A DNA stretch of 64,000 bases, taken from the NCBI RefSeq assembly GCF_963675165.1, contig NC_087387.1, forward strand, positions 1-64,000, read 5' to 3'. This document shows positions 1 through 14,045 of the stretch, piece by piece. Within the stretch, counting starts at the first letter, position 1, and the number at the start of each line of letters is the position of its first letter. A program made the position numbers and the translations under genes. The DNA comes from Halichondria panicea (Eukaryota; Porifera; Demospongiae; Suberitida; Halichondriidae). Under the pieces are notes generated by a model that saw only the letters and a list, made by a program, of their open reading frames with translations, had not been told where the DNA came from and did no database searches.

Positions 1-1020
1 CTAACCCTAACCCTAACCCTAACCCTAACCTAACCCTAACCCTAACCCTAACCCTAACCCTAACCCTAACCCTAACCCTAACCCTAACCCTAACCCTAAC
101 CCTAACCCTAACCCTAACCCTAACCCTAACCCTAACCCTAACCCTAACCCTAACCCTAACCCTAACCCTAACCCTAACCCTAACCCTAACCCTAACCCTA
201 ACCCTAACCCTAACCCTAACCCTAACCCTAACCCTAACCCTAACCCTAACCCTAACCCTAACCCTAACCCTAACCCTAACCCTAACCCTAACCCTAACCC
301 TAACCCTAACCCTAACCCTAACCCTAACCCTAACCCTAACCCTAACCCTAACCCTAACCCTAACCCTAACCCTAACCCTAACCCTAACCCTAACCCTAAC
401 CCTAACCCTAACCCTAACCCTAACCCTAACCCTAACCCTAACCCTAACCCTAACCCTAACCCTAACCCTAACCCTAACCCTAACCCTAACCCTAACCCTA
501 ACCCTAACCCTAACCCTAACCCTAACCCTAACCCTAACCCTAACCCTAACCCTAACCCTAACCCTAACCCTAACCCTAACCCTAACCCTAACCCTAACCC
601 TAACCCTAACCCTAACCCTAACCCTAACCCTAACCCTAACCCTAACCCTAACCCTAACCCTAACCCTAACCCTAACCCTAACCCTAACCCTAACCCTAAC
701 CCTAACCCTAACCCTAACCCTAACCCTAACCCTAACCCTAACCCTAACCCTAACCCTAACCCTAACCCTAACCCTAACCCTAACCCTAACCCTAACCCTA
801 ACCCTAACCCTAACCCTAACCCTAACCCTAACCCTAACCCTAACCCTAACCCTAACCCTAACCCTAACCCTAACCCTAACCCTAACCCTAACCCTAACCC
901 TAACCCTAACCCTAACCCTAACCCTAACCCTAACCCTAACCCTAACCCTAACCCTAACCCTAACCCTAACCCTAACCCTAACCCTAACCCTAACCCTAAC
1001 CCTAACCCTAACCCTAACCC
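1..1020. repeat. Telomeric repeat array (CCCTAA)n
   Basis: About 170 head-to-tail copies of CCCTAA run from the first base. The C-rich strand reads 5' to 3' on +, so this is a left chromosome end with the vertebrate/sponge-type TTAGGG telomere on the other strand. One five-base variant (CCTAA) lies near position 30; otherwise the array is uniform until an abrupt junction with the next satellite at 1020/1021. Confidence 0.98.
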
Positions 1021-2212
1021 ACAACTCTAGCTGTTGTTAGAGTACTTAACCACAACTCTAGCTGTTGTTAGAGTACTTAACCACAACTCTAGCTGTTGTT
1101 AGAGTACTTAACCACAACTCTAGCTGTTGTTAGAGTACTTAACCACAACTCTAGCTGTTGTTAGAGTACTTAACCACAACTCTAGCTGTTGTTAGAGTAC
1201 TTAACCACAACTCTAGCTGTTGTTAGAGTACTTAACCACAACTCTAGCTGTTGTTAGAGTACTTAACCACAACTCTAGCTGTTGTTAGAGTACTTAACCA
1301 CAACTCTAGCTGTTGTTAGAGTACTTAACCACAACTCTAGCTGTTGTTAGAGTACTTAACCACAACTCTAGCTGTTGTTAGAGTACTTAACCACAACTCT
1401 AGCTGTTGTTAGAGTACTTAACCACAACTCTAGCTGTTGTTAGAGTACTTAACCACAACTCTAGCTGTTGTTAGAGTACTTAACCACAACTCTAGCTGTT
1501 GTTAGAGTACTTAACCACAACTCTAGCTGTTGTTAGAGTACTTAACCACAACTCTAGCTGTTGTTAGAGTACTTAACCACAACTCTAGCTGTTGTTAGAG
1601 TACTTAACCACAACTCTAGCTGTTGTTAGAGTACTTAACCACAACTCTAGCTGTTGTTAGAGTACTTAACCACAACTCTAGCTGTTGTTAGAGTACTTAA
1701 CCACAACTCTAGCTGTTGTTAGAGTACTTAACCACAACTCTAGCTGTTGTTAGAGTACTTAACCACAACTCTAGCTGTTGTTAGAGTACTTAACCACAAC
1801 TCTAGCTGTTGTTAGAGTACTTAACCACAACTCTAGCTGTTGTTAGAGTACTTAACCACAACTCTAGCTGTTGTTAGAGTACTTAACCACAACTCTAGCT
1901 GTTGTTAGAGTACTTAACCACAACTCTAGCTGTTGTTAGAGTACTTAACCACAACTCTAGCTGTTGTTAGAGTACTTAACCACAACTCTAGCTGTTGTTA
2001 GAGTACTTAACCACAACTCTAGCTGTTGTTAGAGTACTTAACCACAACTCTAGCTGTTGTTAGAGTACTTAACCACAACTCTAGCTGTTGTTAGAGTACT
2101 TAACCACAACTCTAGCTGTTGTTAGAGTACTTAACCACAACTCTAGCTGTTGTTAGAGTACTTAACCACAACTCTAGCTGTTGTTAGAGTACTTAACCAC
2201 AACTCTAGCTCA
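1021..2212. repeat. 31-bp subtelomeric satellite
   Basis: About 38 nearly identical copies of a 31-bp unit that starts ACAACTCTAGCTGTTGTTAG and ends AGTACTTAACC. Each unit has a small inverted repeat (ACTCTA, 8-nt loop, TAGAGT) that could form a hairpin. The array abuts the telomere directly and stops in a partial copy near 2209. No coding potential is seen. Confidence 0.95.
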
Positions 2213-2695
2213 AGTACTTTACCGCACACTCTAGCCAACTTTCCCACCCTCAGCCACGCCCACCCTCCTCCCTTTTTGCTCACTCTCTTTTATAGCAGAT
2301 GATGGCAATATTTCAGTACTTATGGTTTCTAAATTCCATACCATATCTACTTTGGCTTCCTTTGGCTTCTTCTACTGCACTGAGGTACTACTTTTACTTT
2401 ACTTAAAATACAAACTTTTAATAAGCTAAACTACCTTCTGCACTTGTTTTCATAATTGCAAAACAACTTTGACTGACTTCACTTTTTTTTTCAGCAAACC
2501 ACTATTAACAAAACAACTTTTTTTTCACTTAAACCAGCAAATACTGCACTAATAAAGCTAACCTACTTTTGTCTTTTCATCATCAAGCACTACTTAAGCT
2601 TATAAGCAAAACCACTTTTTTCTTTTCTTTTCATGTTTTACTGCACTTTTTTCTTCACTAAAACAAACAATGCACTAAGCAAAACCACTAATTTA
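2213..2695. other. AT-rich spacer between satellites
   Basis: Unique, T-rich and A-rich sequence with runs such as CTTTTTTTT and many CACT words. No open frame, RNA gene or repeat is recognised here. Confidence 0.6.
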
Positions 2696-4405
2696 TTGTA
2701 AGGCTCCCTGTCAGAAGCTGGCTAAACCAGCAAATGAAATATTGCACACTATTTGCTCTCCCTTTTTGCCTAATGTTTTTTAGATTAGGGCGTGCAAGGC
2801 TCCCCGTCAGAAGCTGGCTAAACCAGCAAATGAAATATTGCACACTATTTAAATACGGGCTCTCCCTTTTTGCCTAATGTTTTTTAGATTAGGGCGTGCA
2901 AGGCTCCCCGTCAGAAGCTGGCTAAACCAGCAAATGAAATATTGCACACTATTTAAATACGGGCTCTCCCTTTTTGCCTAATTTTTTTAGATTAGGGCGT
3001 GCAAGGCTCCCCGTCAGAAGCTGGCTAAACCAGCAAATGAAATATTGCACACTATTTAAATACGGGCTCTCCCTTTTTGCCTAGATTAGGGCGTGCAAGG
3101 CTCCCCGTCAGAAGCTGGCTAAACCAGCAAATGAAATATTGCACACTATTTAAATACGGGCTCTCCCTTTTTGCCTAATTTTTTTAGATTAGGGCGTGCA
3201 AGGCTCCCCGTCAGAAGCTGGCTAAACCAGCAAATGAAATATTGCACACTATTTAAATACGGGCTCTCCCTTTTTGCTTAATTTTTTTAGATTAGGGCGT
3301 GCAAGGCTCCCCGTCAGAAGCTGGCTAAACCAGCAAATGAAATATTGCACACTATTTGCTCTCCCTTTTTGCCTAATTTTTTTTAGATTAGGGCGTGCAA
3401 GGCTCCCCGTCAGAAGCTGGCTAAACCAGCAAATGAAATATTGCACACTATTTAAATACGGGCTCTCCCTTTTTGCCTAATGTTTTTTAGATTAGGGCGT
3501 GCAAGGCTCCCCGTCAGAAGCTGGCTAAACCAGCAAATGAAATATTGCACACTATTTAAATACGGGCTCTCCCTTTTTGCCTAATTTTTTTAGATTAGGG
3601 CGTGCAAGGCTCCCCGTCAGAAGCTGGCTAAACCAGCAAATGAAATATTGCACACTATTTAAATACGGGCTCTCCCTTTTTGCCTAATTTTTTTAGATTA
3701 GGGCGTGCAAGGCTCCCCGTCAGAAGCTGGCTAAACCAGCAAATGAAATATTGCACACTATTTAAATACGGGCTCTCCCTTTTTGCCTAATTTTTTTAGA
3801 TTAGGGCGTGCAAGGCTCCCCGTCAGAAGCTGGCTAAACCAGCAAATGAAATATTGCACACTATTTAAATACGGGCTCTCCCTTTTTGCCTAATTTTTTT
3901 AGATTAGGGCGTGCAAGGCTCCCCGTCAGAAGCTGGCTAAACCAGCAAATGAAATATTGCACACTATTTAAATACGGGCTCTCCCTTTTTGCCTAATTTT
4001 TTTAGATTAGGGCGTGCAAGGCTCCCCGTCAGAAGCTGGCTAAACCAGCAAATGAAATATTGCACACTATTTAAATACGGGCTCTCCCTTTTTGCTTAAT
4101 TTTTTTAGATTAGGGCGTGCAAGGCTCCCCGTCAGAAGCTGGCTAAACCAGCAAATGAAATATTGCACACTATTTGCTCTCCCTTTTTGCCTAATTTTTT
4201 TTAGATTAGGGCGTGCAAGGCTCCCCGTCAGAAGCTGGCTAAACCAGCAAATGAAATATTGCACACTATTTAAATACGGGCTCTCCCTTTTTGCCTAATT
4301 TTTTTAGATTAGGGCGTGCAAGGCTCCCCGTCAGAAGCTGGCTAAACCAGCAAATGAAATATTGCACACTATTTAAACACGGGCTTGCCTAATTTTTTTA
4401 GATAG
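2696..4405. repeat. About 103-bp satellite array with higher-order structure
   Basis: About 16 copies of a roughly 103-bp unit (94-104 bp between copies). The unit includes AAGGCTCCCCGTCAGAAG, then the hairpin GCTGGCTAAACCAGC, then a T-rich tract and AGATTAGGGCGTGC. The segments 3249-3480 and 4067-4298 match, giving an 818-bp higher-order period. Short open frames through the array are a by-product of the repeat. Confidence 0.93.
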
Positions 4406-5440
4406 CAGGCAAAACCAGCAAATAAATTATTGCACACTATAATGATGCTAGTCATCTTAATTGTATGTACAGCATGATATGTTTTACCTCCTTCTTTTTT
4501 AATTGTCTCGAATGAGCAAAAACATAATCACACTATTTACGACTAACGTTTGGCCTGGAGTCTCCTCTTGATACTTGGTGTTTCTTGATACTTGGCGTCT
4601 TTGATGTCTCTTAATATTCTGATGCTCTTGTCTGTAAGAAAAAAAATACTGATTTAACTTAAGAATTTTATTTACCTAAAAAAAAGTGTTAGCTGTTTTT
4701 GAACTTAATACACGTGCCAGGAGAAGAATCGAGGCTAATTACTACCAGTCTCGATTTCAGGCCGCGACAAAAAATAAAAAGCTGCCATAGCAGGCGGCTT
4801 ACATACACACAAGCTACAAGCTAAAGCCAGCGCTCAGCTGTAGGAGGCTTGAAGCTGACATTGGGAAGCTGACATTGGTAGGATTGAAGCTGGTAGGCAG
4901 CTATACCAACACTTAGACACTGACCTGACACAAGCTACTTCGATCAGGCAATTAAGCTAACACAAAGCCAGTGCTAGCTAACACAAAGCTCTACAAACCT
5001 TATAGCTTGGAGCAGTACTGGGTTAGGTAGAGGAGATCTGATGGACATAGAGGCTGCTGGGTTCCTCAGTAGAGTATAGAGAAGGTAGAAGAGAACTTGA
5101 GGTAGAGCAGAGGTAGAAGAGGCTGAATAATGAGCTAGACTGCTGGGTTGCTAGTTAAACTAAAATCGTTCTCACTAAGGTTTCTCCAGCATTACCTTAC
5201 ATGGTAGTACATCACATTCCATATTACAGAGTCTTGGCAAGGTTTCTCCAGCATTACCTTACTTGGTAGTACATTACATTCCATATTACAAGAGTTTAAA
5301 GGTTCATAACTGTCAACACATTCAGATGACTAATAAAGATTAATGTACTAAATTGCTGTATAAATCATTGAAATTGCGGCACAAGTTCATAATGAATTAG
5401 CATACACTCGCTTTGGTTGTTCCACCCTAATTACTGTACA
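4406..5440. other. Subtelomeric non-coding spacer with a short duplication
   Basis: Mostly unique AT-rich sequence with no open frame of note. A segment of about 55-60 bp containing GGTTTCTCCAGCATTACCTT occurs twice, near 5179 and 5240. Purine-rich AGGTAGAAGAG-type words cluster at 5030-5150. Confidence 0.55.
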
Positions 5441-8400
5441 CCCCTAGAGAGTACAGAACACAGTGAACAGTAAGGTATCATGTCTCAGAACAACATAGAA
5501 GGACATGTGGCATGCTCGGTACGATCATGTAGCTATTCTACTGTCCAATCACCAGTAGGTGTCATTGCGCCCTCTGTTCCGATTTATAAATCCCAGGGTC
5601 ACAGCTAGTCCCTAAGGCAGGGCCTAGCACAGGCTCTACATCACCCTGAGGCATGATCCCAACTGTACAAAGCTCTAATCAGTACTAACCTAGATACAAA
5701 GATAATGGGCCACCTGCCATGCACACAAGCTCAAAGCTATTTTATAATTAACACACAGTAACTTACCCACTGGAATAGGTAGCACTCAATGGAGGTTTCC
5801 TCCTGTTCAGATGATGGAGTGGTTGGTTGATCCATTGTATGGTGGTACTCCCTCCGTTGCACATGAAGAGAGAGAGAGGGATAGAATAGTCACCCATACA
5901 CCACACAGCTACAAGCATAAGCACAGCATACACTCGCCTTGGTTGTACCACCCTAATTACTGTACACCCCTAGAGAGTACAGAACAAGGTAAACAGTAAA
6001 CAGTTAGGTATCATGTCTCAGAACAATATAGAACCTGTGCCAGGACATGTGGCATGCTCGGTACGATCGGGTCATGACAACGTAGCTATTCTGCCTCATT
6101 CCTGTCCAATCACCAGTAAGTGTCATTGCGCCCCCACTGGGCAGTATTGCTCTGTTCCGATTTCTAAATCCCATGCCTTGAGGGCTACCGATACCGCAAC
6201 GCGATGGCAGGATCCCAAAAGCAAGGAATCTAGAAATCGAACAGAGGCTATACTGTCAAGTTTTCCCAAAGGTAAGGATCGCTCAAGACGCTTGACTTGC
6301 TGATCATACAACAGGTCAACAGGGTCACAGCTAGTCCCTAAGGCAGGGCCTAGCACAGGCTCTACATCACCCTGAGGCATGATCCAACTGTACAAAGCTC
6401 TAATCAGTACTAACCTAGATACAAACCTAGATACAAAGATAATGGGCCACCTGCCATGCACACAAGCTCAAAGTTATTTTATAATTAACCTTACCCACTG
6501 GAATAGTCAATGGAGGTCTCCTCCTGTTCAAGTGGCAGGATGATGGAGTGGTTGGTTGGTCCATTCTATGTGGTACTCCCTCCGTTGCACATGAAGAGAG
6601 AGAGAGAGGGATAGAATAGTCACCCATACACCACACAGCTACAAGCATAAGCACAGCATACACTCGTACCACCCTAATTACTGTACACCAGTACAGAACA
6701 AGGTAAACAGTAAACAGTTAGGTATCATGTCTCAGAACAATATAAATCCTGTGCCAGGACATGTGGCATGCTCGGTACGATCGGGTCATGACAACGTAGC
6801 TATTCTGTTTCATTCCTGTCCAATCACCAGTAAGTGTCATTGCGCCCCCACTGGGCAGTATTGCTCTGTTCCGATTTCTAAATCCCCTGCCTTCAGGGCT
6901 ACCGATACCGCAACGCGATGGCAGGATCCCAAAAGCAAGGAATCTAGAAATCAAACAGAGGCTATACTGTCAAGTTTTCCCAAAGGTAAGGATCGCTCAA
7001 GACGCTCGACTTGCTGATCATACAACAGGTCAACAGGGTCACAGCTAGTCCCTAAGGCAGGGCCTAGCACAGGCTCTACATCACCCTGAGGCATGATCCC
7101 AACTGTACAAAGCTCTAATCAGTACTAACCTAGATACAAACCTAGATACAAAGATAATGGGCCACCTGCCATGCACACAAGCTCAAAGTTATTTTATAAT
7201 TAACCTTACCCACTGGAATAGTCAATGGAGGTCTCCTCCTGTTCAAGTGGCAGGATGATGGAGTGGTTGGTTGGTCCATTCTATGTGGTACTCCCTCCGT
7301 TGCACATGAAGAGAGAGAGAGAGGGATAGAATAGTCACCCATACACCACACAGCTACAAGCATAAGCACAGCATACACTCGTACCACCCTAATTACTGTA
7401 CACCAGTACAGAACAAGGTAAACAGTAAACAGTTAGGTATCATGTCTCAGAACAATATAAATCCTGTGCCAGGACATGTGGCATGCTCGGTACGATCGGG
7501 TCATGACAACGTAGCTATTCTGTTTCATTCCTGTCCAATCACCAGTAAGTGTCATTGCGCCCCCACTGGGCAGTATTGCTCTGTTCCGATTTCTAAATCC
7601 CCTGCCTTCAGGGCTACCGATACCGCAACGCGATGGCAGGATCCCAAAAGCAAGGAATCTAGAAATCGAACAGAGGCTATACTGTCAAGTTTTCCCAAAG
7701 GTAAGGATCGCTCAAGACGCTCGACTTGCTGATCATACAACAGGTCAACAGGGTCACAGCTAGTCCCTAAGGCAGGGCCTAGCACAGGCTCTACATCACC
7801 CTGAGGCATGATCCCAACTGTACAAAGCTCTAATCAGTACTAACCTAGATACAAAGATAATGGGCCACCTGCCATGCACACAAGCTCAAAGTTATTTTAT
7901 AATTAACCTTACCCACTGGAATAGGTAGCACTCAATGGAGGTCTCCTCCTGTTCAAGTGGCAGGATGATGGAGTGGTTGGTTGGTCCATTCTATGGTGGT
8001 ACTCCCTCCGTTGCATATGAAGAGAGAGAGAGAGGGATAGAATAGTCACCCATACACCACACAGCTACAAGCATAAGCACAGCATACACTCGTACCACCC
8101 TAATTACTGTACATCCCTAGAGAGTACAGAACAAGGTAAACAGTAAACAGTTAGGTATCATGTCTCAGAACAATATAAAACCTGTGCCAGGACATGTGGC
8201 ATGCTCGGTACGATCGGGTCATGACAACGTAGCTAATCTGCTTCATTCCTGTCCAATCACCAGTAAGTGTCATTGCGCCCCCACTGGGCAGTATTGCTCT
8301 GTTCCGATTTCTAAATCCCCTGCCTTCAGGGCTACCGATACCGCAACGCGATGGCAGGATCCCAAAAGCAAGGAATCTAGAAATCGAACAGAGGCTATAC

Positions 8401-10240
8401 TGTCAAGTTTTCCCAAAGGTAAGGATCGCTCAAGACGCTCGACTTGCTGATCATACAACAGGTCAACAGGGTCACAGCTAGTCCCTAAGGCAGGGCCTAG
8501 CACAGGCTCTACATCACCCTGAGGCATGATCCCAACTGTACAAAGCTCTAATCAGTACTAACCTAGATACAAACCTAGATACAAAGATAATGGGCCACCT
8601 GCCATGCACACAAGCTCAAAGTTATTTTATAATTAACACACAGTAACTTACCCACTGGAATAGGTAGCACTCAATGGAGGTCTCCTCCTGTTCAAGTGGC
8701 AGGAGTGGTTGGTTGGTCCATTCTATGGTGGTACTCCCTCCGTTGCACATGAAGAGAGAGAGAGAGGGATAGAATAGTCACCCATACACCACACAGCTAC
8801 AAGCATAAGCACAGCATACACCCTAATTACTGTACACCCCTAGAGAGTACAGAACAAGGTAAACAGTGAACAGTTAGGTATCATGTCTCAGAACAACATA
8901 GAATCTGTGCCAGGACATGTGGCATGCTCGGTACGATCGGGTCATGACAACGTAGCTATTCTGCATCATTCCTGTCCAATCACCAGTAAGTGTCATTGCG
9001 CCCCCACTGGGCAGTATTGCTCTGTTCCGATTTCTAAATCCCATGCCTTCAGGGCTACCGATACCGCAACGCGATGGCAGGATCCCAAAAGCAAGGAATC
9101 TAGAAATCGAACAGAGGCTATACTGTCAAGTTTTCCCAAAGGTAAGGATCGCTCAAGACGCTCGACTTGCTGATCATACAACAGGTCAACAGGGTCACAG
9201 CTAGTCCCTAAGGCAGGGCCTAGCACAGGCTCTACATCACTCTGAGGCATGATCCCAACTGTACAAAGCTCTAATCAGTACTAACCTAGATACAAAGATA
9301 ATGGGCCACCTGCCATGCACACAAGCTCAAAGTTATTTTATAATTAACACACAGTAACTTACCCACTGGAATAGGTAGGAGGTCTCCTCCTGTTCAAGTG
9401 GCAGGATGATGGAGTGGTTGGTTGGTCCATTCTATGGTGGTACTCCCTCCGTTGCACATGAAGAGAGAGAGAGAGATAGAATAGTCACCCATACACCACA
9501 CAGCATACACTCGCCTTGGTGGTTGTACCACCCTAATTACTGTACACCCCTAGAGAGTACAGAACAAGGTAAACAGTAAACAGTTAGGTATCATGTCTCA
9601 GAACAACATAGAACCTGTGCCAGGACATGTGGCATGCTCGGTACGATCGGGTCATGACAACGTAGCTATTCTGCCTCATTCCTGTCCAATCACCATTAAG
9701 TATCATTGCGCCCCCACTGGGCAGTATTGCTCTGTTCCGATTTCTAAATCCCATGCCTTCAGGGCTACCGATACCGCAACGCGATGGCAGAATCCCAAAA
9801 ACAAGGAATCTAGAAATCGAACAGAGGCTATACTGTCAAGTTTTCCCAAAGGTAAGGATCGCTCAAGACGCTCGACTTGCTGATCATACAACAGGTCAAC
9901 AGAGTCACAGCTAGTCCCTAAGGCAGGGCCTAGCACAGGCTCTACATCACCCTGAGGCATGATCCCAACTGTACAACGCTCTAATCAGTACTAACCTAGA
10001 TACAAAGATAATCCATGCACACAAGCTCAAAGCTATTTAATAAATAATATTAACACACAGTAACTTACCCACTGGAATAGGTAGCACTCTCTCCTCCTGT
10101 TCAAGTGGCAGGATGATGGAGTGGTTGGTTGGTCCATTGTATGGTGGTACTCCCTCCGTTGCAGAGAGAGGGATAGAGTAGCCATCATGCTGCCATACAC
10201 GTACACAGCTACAAGCATATTTAAAGCGCAGCACTCATAG
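5441..10240. repeat. About 715-bp macrosatellite, six full copies plus ends
   Basis: Near-identical units recur with spacings of 714, 715, 718, 723 and 710 bp, measured from an ATG at 6013, 6727, 7442, 8160, 8883 and 9593. A partial copy precedes at 5480 and degraded ends run to about 10240. Each full unit contains a 96-codon + frame starting MSQNNI and an 85-codon antisense frame. Differences between copies often change the amino acid, so I do not call these genes. Splice-like words recur in each unit, for example CCAGTAAGTGTC and AAAGGTAAGG. Confidence 0.9.
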
Positions 10241-10430
10241 TAAGTGGGCGGGGCTATTCTTTGGGACAAAGGGCGACTCATTCATGAGACTACTATATCA
10301 TATGCAGGCATGCATGTGGGACAAAGGACGACTCATTCATGAGACTACTATCATGCAGGCATGCATGATTCCGCTATAATTAATGATTAATTAATGGCAA
10401 AATTATTTTTATTATATTAATGGCAAAAAT
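10241..10430. repeat. Short tandem duplication between macrosatellites
   Basis: A segment of about 55 bp containing GGGACAAAGG-CGACTCATTC, then a GCAGGCATGCATG palindromic word, appears twice at about 10262 and 10317. AT-rich sequence follows. No gene is seen. Confidence 0.6.
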
Positions 10431-13400
10431 GCAGTTAGGTGTCTATTATTGTGTGTCAGTCTCTTAGTTGTCCTGCGAGTGTCCATAATTATTCAATCCA
10501 TGGGCAAGGGAGGGCAGCAAATTGTATCATGATCGTAATAAAAAGGCGTATTACATGGTATAGTAGAGTCTGTCCCGGGTGGTGTGCTGTCCTAGCTGGT
10601 AGTAGGTAGGTCTTGTAGTGTTGGTTAGTTGGTGATGCTGGCTCTTAGTAGAACTTGCTGCTCCCTCCGACTAGGTGTGGGGATAAAGACACGGATGATG
10701 TGTGTACTGTACACAAAAACACAGCATGTACGACACAATGCATGGGTGGAGGTGTGGTCAAGAGGGTTACCATGTATGGGGGTGTGACCACATATCAGTA
10801 CAGTGAGTGGGGGTGTGGCCCCATATATACAGGATGTGCAGGTACAATGTGTGGATAGAGGTGTGGTCTGCACTGATAATAATGAAGTGATTCCGTATGA
10901 CCAGGTGAAAAACATAAAACAACCAAACCGACAATATACTAGACTATAGAATGAACTAAGAATGAACTAAGAATAAGCTTAGCCTGCGTAAGCAAGTTGA
11001 AGGAAGAAGCTGAGCAGAACAGAAACCGATCCAAACAGTGGCATACATTAATTTAGTGTAATAATTATACAGAATAACTTCTCCTGCATTGGTCCATCAG
11101 AGCAGTGGAGCCGCCATCATCAGATCATTGCCACCATGGGAGTCCTCTCTATACAAACTTACACACTTCACACTTCATGTAATAAAAATGGAAGACACTC
11201 CCACGCACCATGCAAAGCTATGGTTTCCTGGCATTGAAATGTGAACAACTATACAACATTTCTCGAGGGCTCAAATAATGAACTTTCCCGCTACACAGTA
11301 GTAGAGGTCAATGCATAAGTGGAGTTAACTACCTAATGCTGGTACAATAATAAAATACAATTTCTTAAGCCAAGAGTAGAAGAAATGTTTTAAACTGGCT
11401 AGTGATTGAAGGCAATTGCATCTGACCCAAAACAGAGAAGGTACCGTACAATAATTATCAGACTATACCTTGTGTGGCCGACTCCCTTTGTTTAGAGTAG
11501 CCTTTCCTGTCAGAAAATCACATACACTGCCTGCAGATTGAGTGATGAAGAAAGGGGAGCTCAAGATGCTACTCTACAGTCAATTACTGATAATGTTACG
11601 AAATGTACAAGCAACAGAATATTCGTACATGATACAGTAACTGGACCTTTGGTGTCTATCATTGTGTGTCAGTCTCTTAGTTGTCCTGCGAGTGTCCATA
11701 ATTATTCAATCCATTGGCGAGGGAGGGCAGCAAATTGTATCATGATCGTAATACAAAGGCGTATTACATGGGTATAGTAGAGTCTGTCCCGGGTGGTGTG
11801 CTGTCCTAGCTGGTAGTAGGTAGGTCTTGTAGAGTGTTGGTTAGTGGGTGATGCTGGCTCTTAGTAGAACTTGCTGCTCCCTCCGACTAGGTGTGGGGAT
11901 AAAGACACGGATGATGTGTGTACTGTACACAAAAACACAGCATAGGATTGGGGTGTGGTCAAGAGGGTTACCATGTATGGGGGTGTGACCACATATCAGT
12001 ACAGTGAGTGGGGGTGTGGCCCCATATATACAGGATGTGCAGGTACAATGTGTGGATAGAGGTGTGGTCTGCACTGTATAAAAATTAATGAAGTGATTCC
12101 GTATGACCAGGTGAAAAACATTTAACAACCAAACCGACAATAATACTAGACTATAGAATGAACTAAGAATGAACTAATTAAGAATAAGCTTAGCCTGCGT
12201 AAGCAAGTTGGAGGAAGAAGCTGAGCAGAACAGAAACCGATCCAAACAGTGGCATACATTAATTTAGTGTAATAATTATACAGAATAACTTCTCCTGCAT
12301 TGGTCCATCAGAGCAGTGGAGCCATCATCAGATCATTGCCACCATGGGAGTCCTCTCTGTACAAACTTACAACACACTTCACACTTCATGTAATATAAAT
12401 GGAAGACACTCCCACGCACCATGCAAAGCTATGGTTTCCTGGCATTGAAATGTGAACAACTATACAACATTTCTCGAGGGCTCAAATAATGAACTTTCCC
12501 GCTACACAGTAGTAGAGGTCAATGCATAAGTGGAGTTAACTACCTAATGCTGGTACAATAATAAAATACAATTTCTTAAGCCAAGAGTAGAAGAAATGTT
12601 TTAAACTGGCTAGTGATTGAAGGCAATTGCATCTGACCCAAAACAGAGAAGGTACCGTACAATAATTATCAGACTATACCTTGTGTGGCCGACTCCCTTT
12701 GTTTAGAGTAGCCTTTCCTGTCAGAAAATCACATACACTGCCTGCAGATTGAGTGATGAAGAAAGGGGAGCTCAAGATGCTACTCTACAGTCAATTACTG
12801 ATAATGTTACGAAATGTACAAGCAACAGAATATTCGTACATGATACAGTAACTGGACCTTTGGTGTCTATTATTGTGTGTCAGTCTCTTAGTTGTCCTGC
12901 GAGTGTCCATAATTATTCAATCCATTGGCGAGGGAGGGCAGCAAATTGTATCATGATCGTAATACAAAGGCGTATTACATGGGTATAGTAGAGTCTGTCC
13001 CGGGTGGTGTGCTGTCCTAGCTGGTAGTAGGTAGGTCTTGTAGAGTGTTGGTTAGTGGGTGATACTGGCTCTTAGTAGAACTTGCTGCTCCCTCCGACTA
13101 GGTGTGGGGATAAAGACACGGATGATGTGTGTACTGTACACAAAAACACAGAATAGGATTGGGGTGTGGTCAAGAGGGTTACCATGTATGGGGGTGTGAC
13201 CACATATCAGTACAGTGAGTGGGGGTGTGGCCCCATATATACAGGATGTGCAGGTACAATGTGTGGATAGAGGTGTGGTCTGCACTGTATAAAAATTAAT
13301 GAAGTGATTCCGTATGACCAGGTGAAAAACATAAAACAACCAAACCGACAATATACTAGACTATAGAATGAACTAAGAATGAACTAATTAAGAATAAGCT

Positions 13401-14045
13401 TAGCCTGCGTAAGCAAGTTGGAGGAAGAAGCTGAGCAGAACAGAAACCGATCCAAACAGTGGCATACATTAATTTAGTGTAATAATTATACAGAATAACT
13501 TCTCCTGCATTGGTCCATCAGAGCAGTGGAGCCATCATCAGATCATTGCCACCATGGGAGTCCTCTCTGTACAAACTTACAACACACTTCACACTTCATG
13601 TAATATAAATGGAAGACACTCCCACGCACCATGCAAAGCTATGGTTTCCTGGCATTGAAATGTGAACAACTATACAACATTTCTCGAGGGCTCAAATAAC
13701 AAACTTTCCCGCTACACGGTAGTAGAGGTCAATGCTGGTACATACAATTCTTAAGCCCAGAGTAGAAGAAATGTTTTAACTGGCTAGTGATTCAAGGCAA
13801 TTGCATCTGACCCAAAACAGAGAAGATCATCTAAGTACCGTACAATAATTATTAGACTATACCTTGTGTGGCCGACTCCCTCTGTTTAGAGTAGCCTTTC
13901 CTGTCAGAAAATTACATACACTGCTGAGTGATGAAGAAAGGGGAGCTCAAGATGCTACTCTACAGTCAATTACTGATAATGCTACGAAATGTACAAGCAA
14001 CAGAATATTCATACATGATACAGTAACTGGCCCTTTGTCTCTCAG
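10431..14045. repeat. About 1211-bp macrosatellite, three copies
   Basis: Three tandem units start at the recurring GTGTCTAT words near 10439, 11651 and 12862, a period of 1211-1212 bp. The third copy has small deletions near 13730 and ends near 14040. Short frames of 79-99 codons recur at matching offsets on both strands but resemble no protein family and carry no splice-consistent extension, so I treat the block as non-coding. Confidence 0.9.

Noticed and set aside
1021-2212. CRISPR-like array (regular short repeats)
   Set aside because: No spacers; units are contiguous tandem copies at a eukaryotic telomere.
3249-4298. Paired 65/68-codon frames in the 103-bp satellite
   Set aside because: Identical by duplication of the satellite; translation is just the repeat unit twice.
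5763-9960. Open frames of 62-112 codons on both strands in the 715-bp repeats as genes
   Set aside because: They recur only because the DNA repeats; many visible differences change amino acids, both strands are open at once, and no family resemblance is seen.
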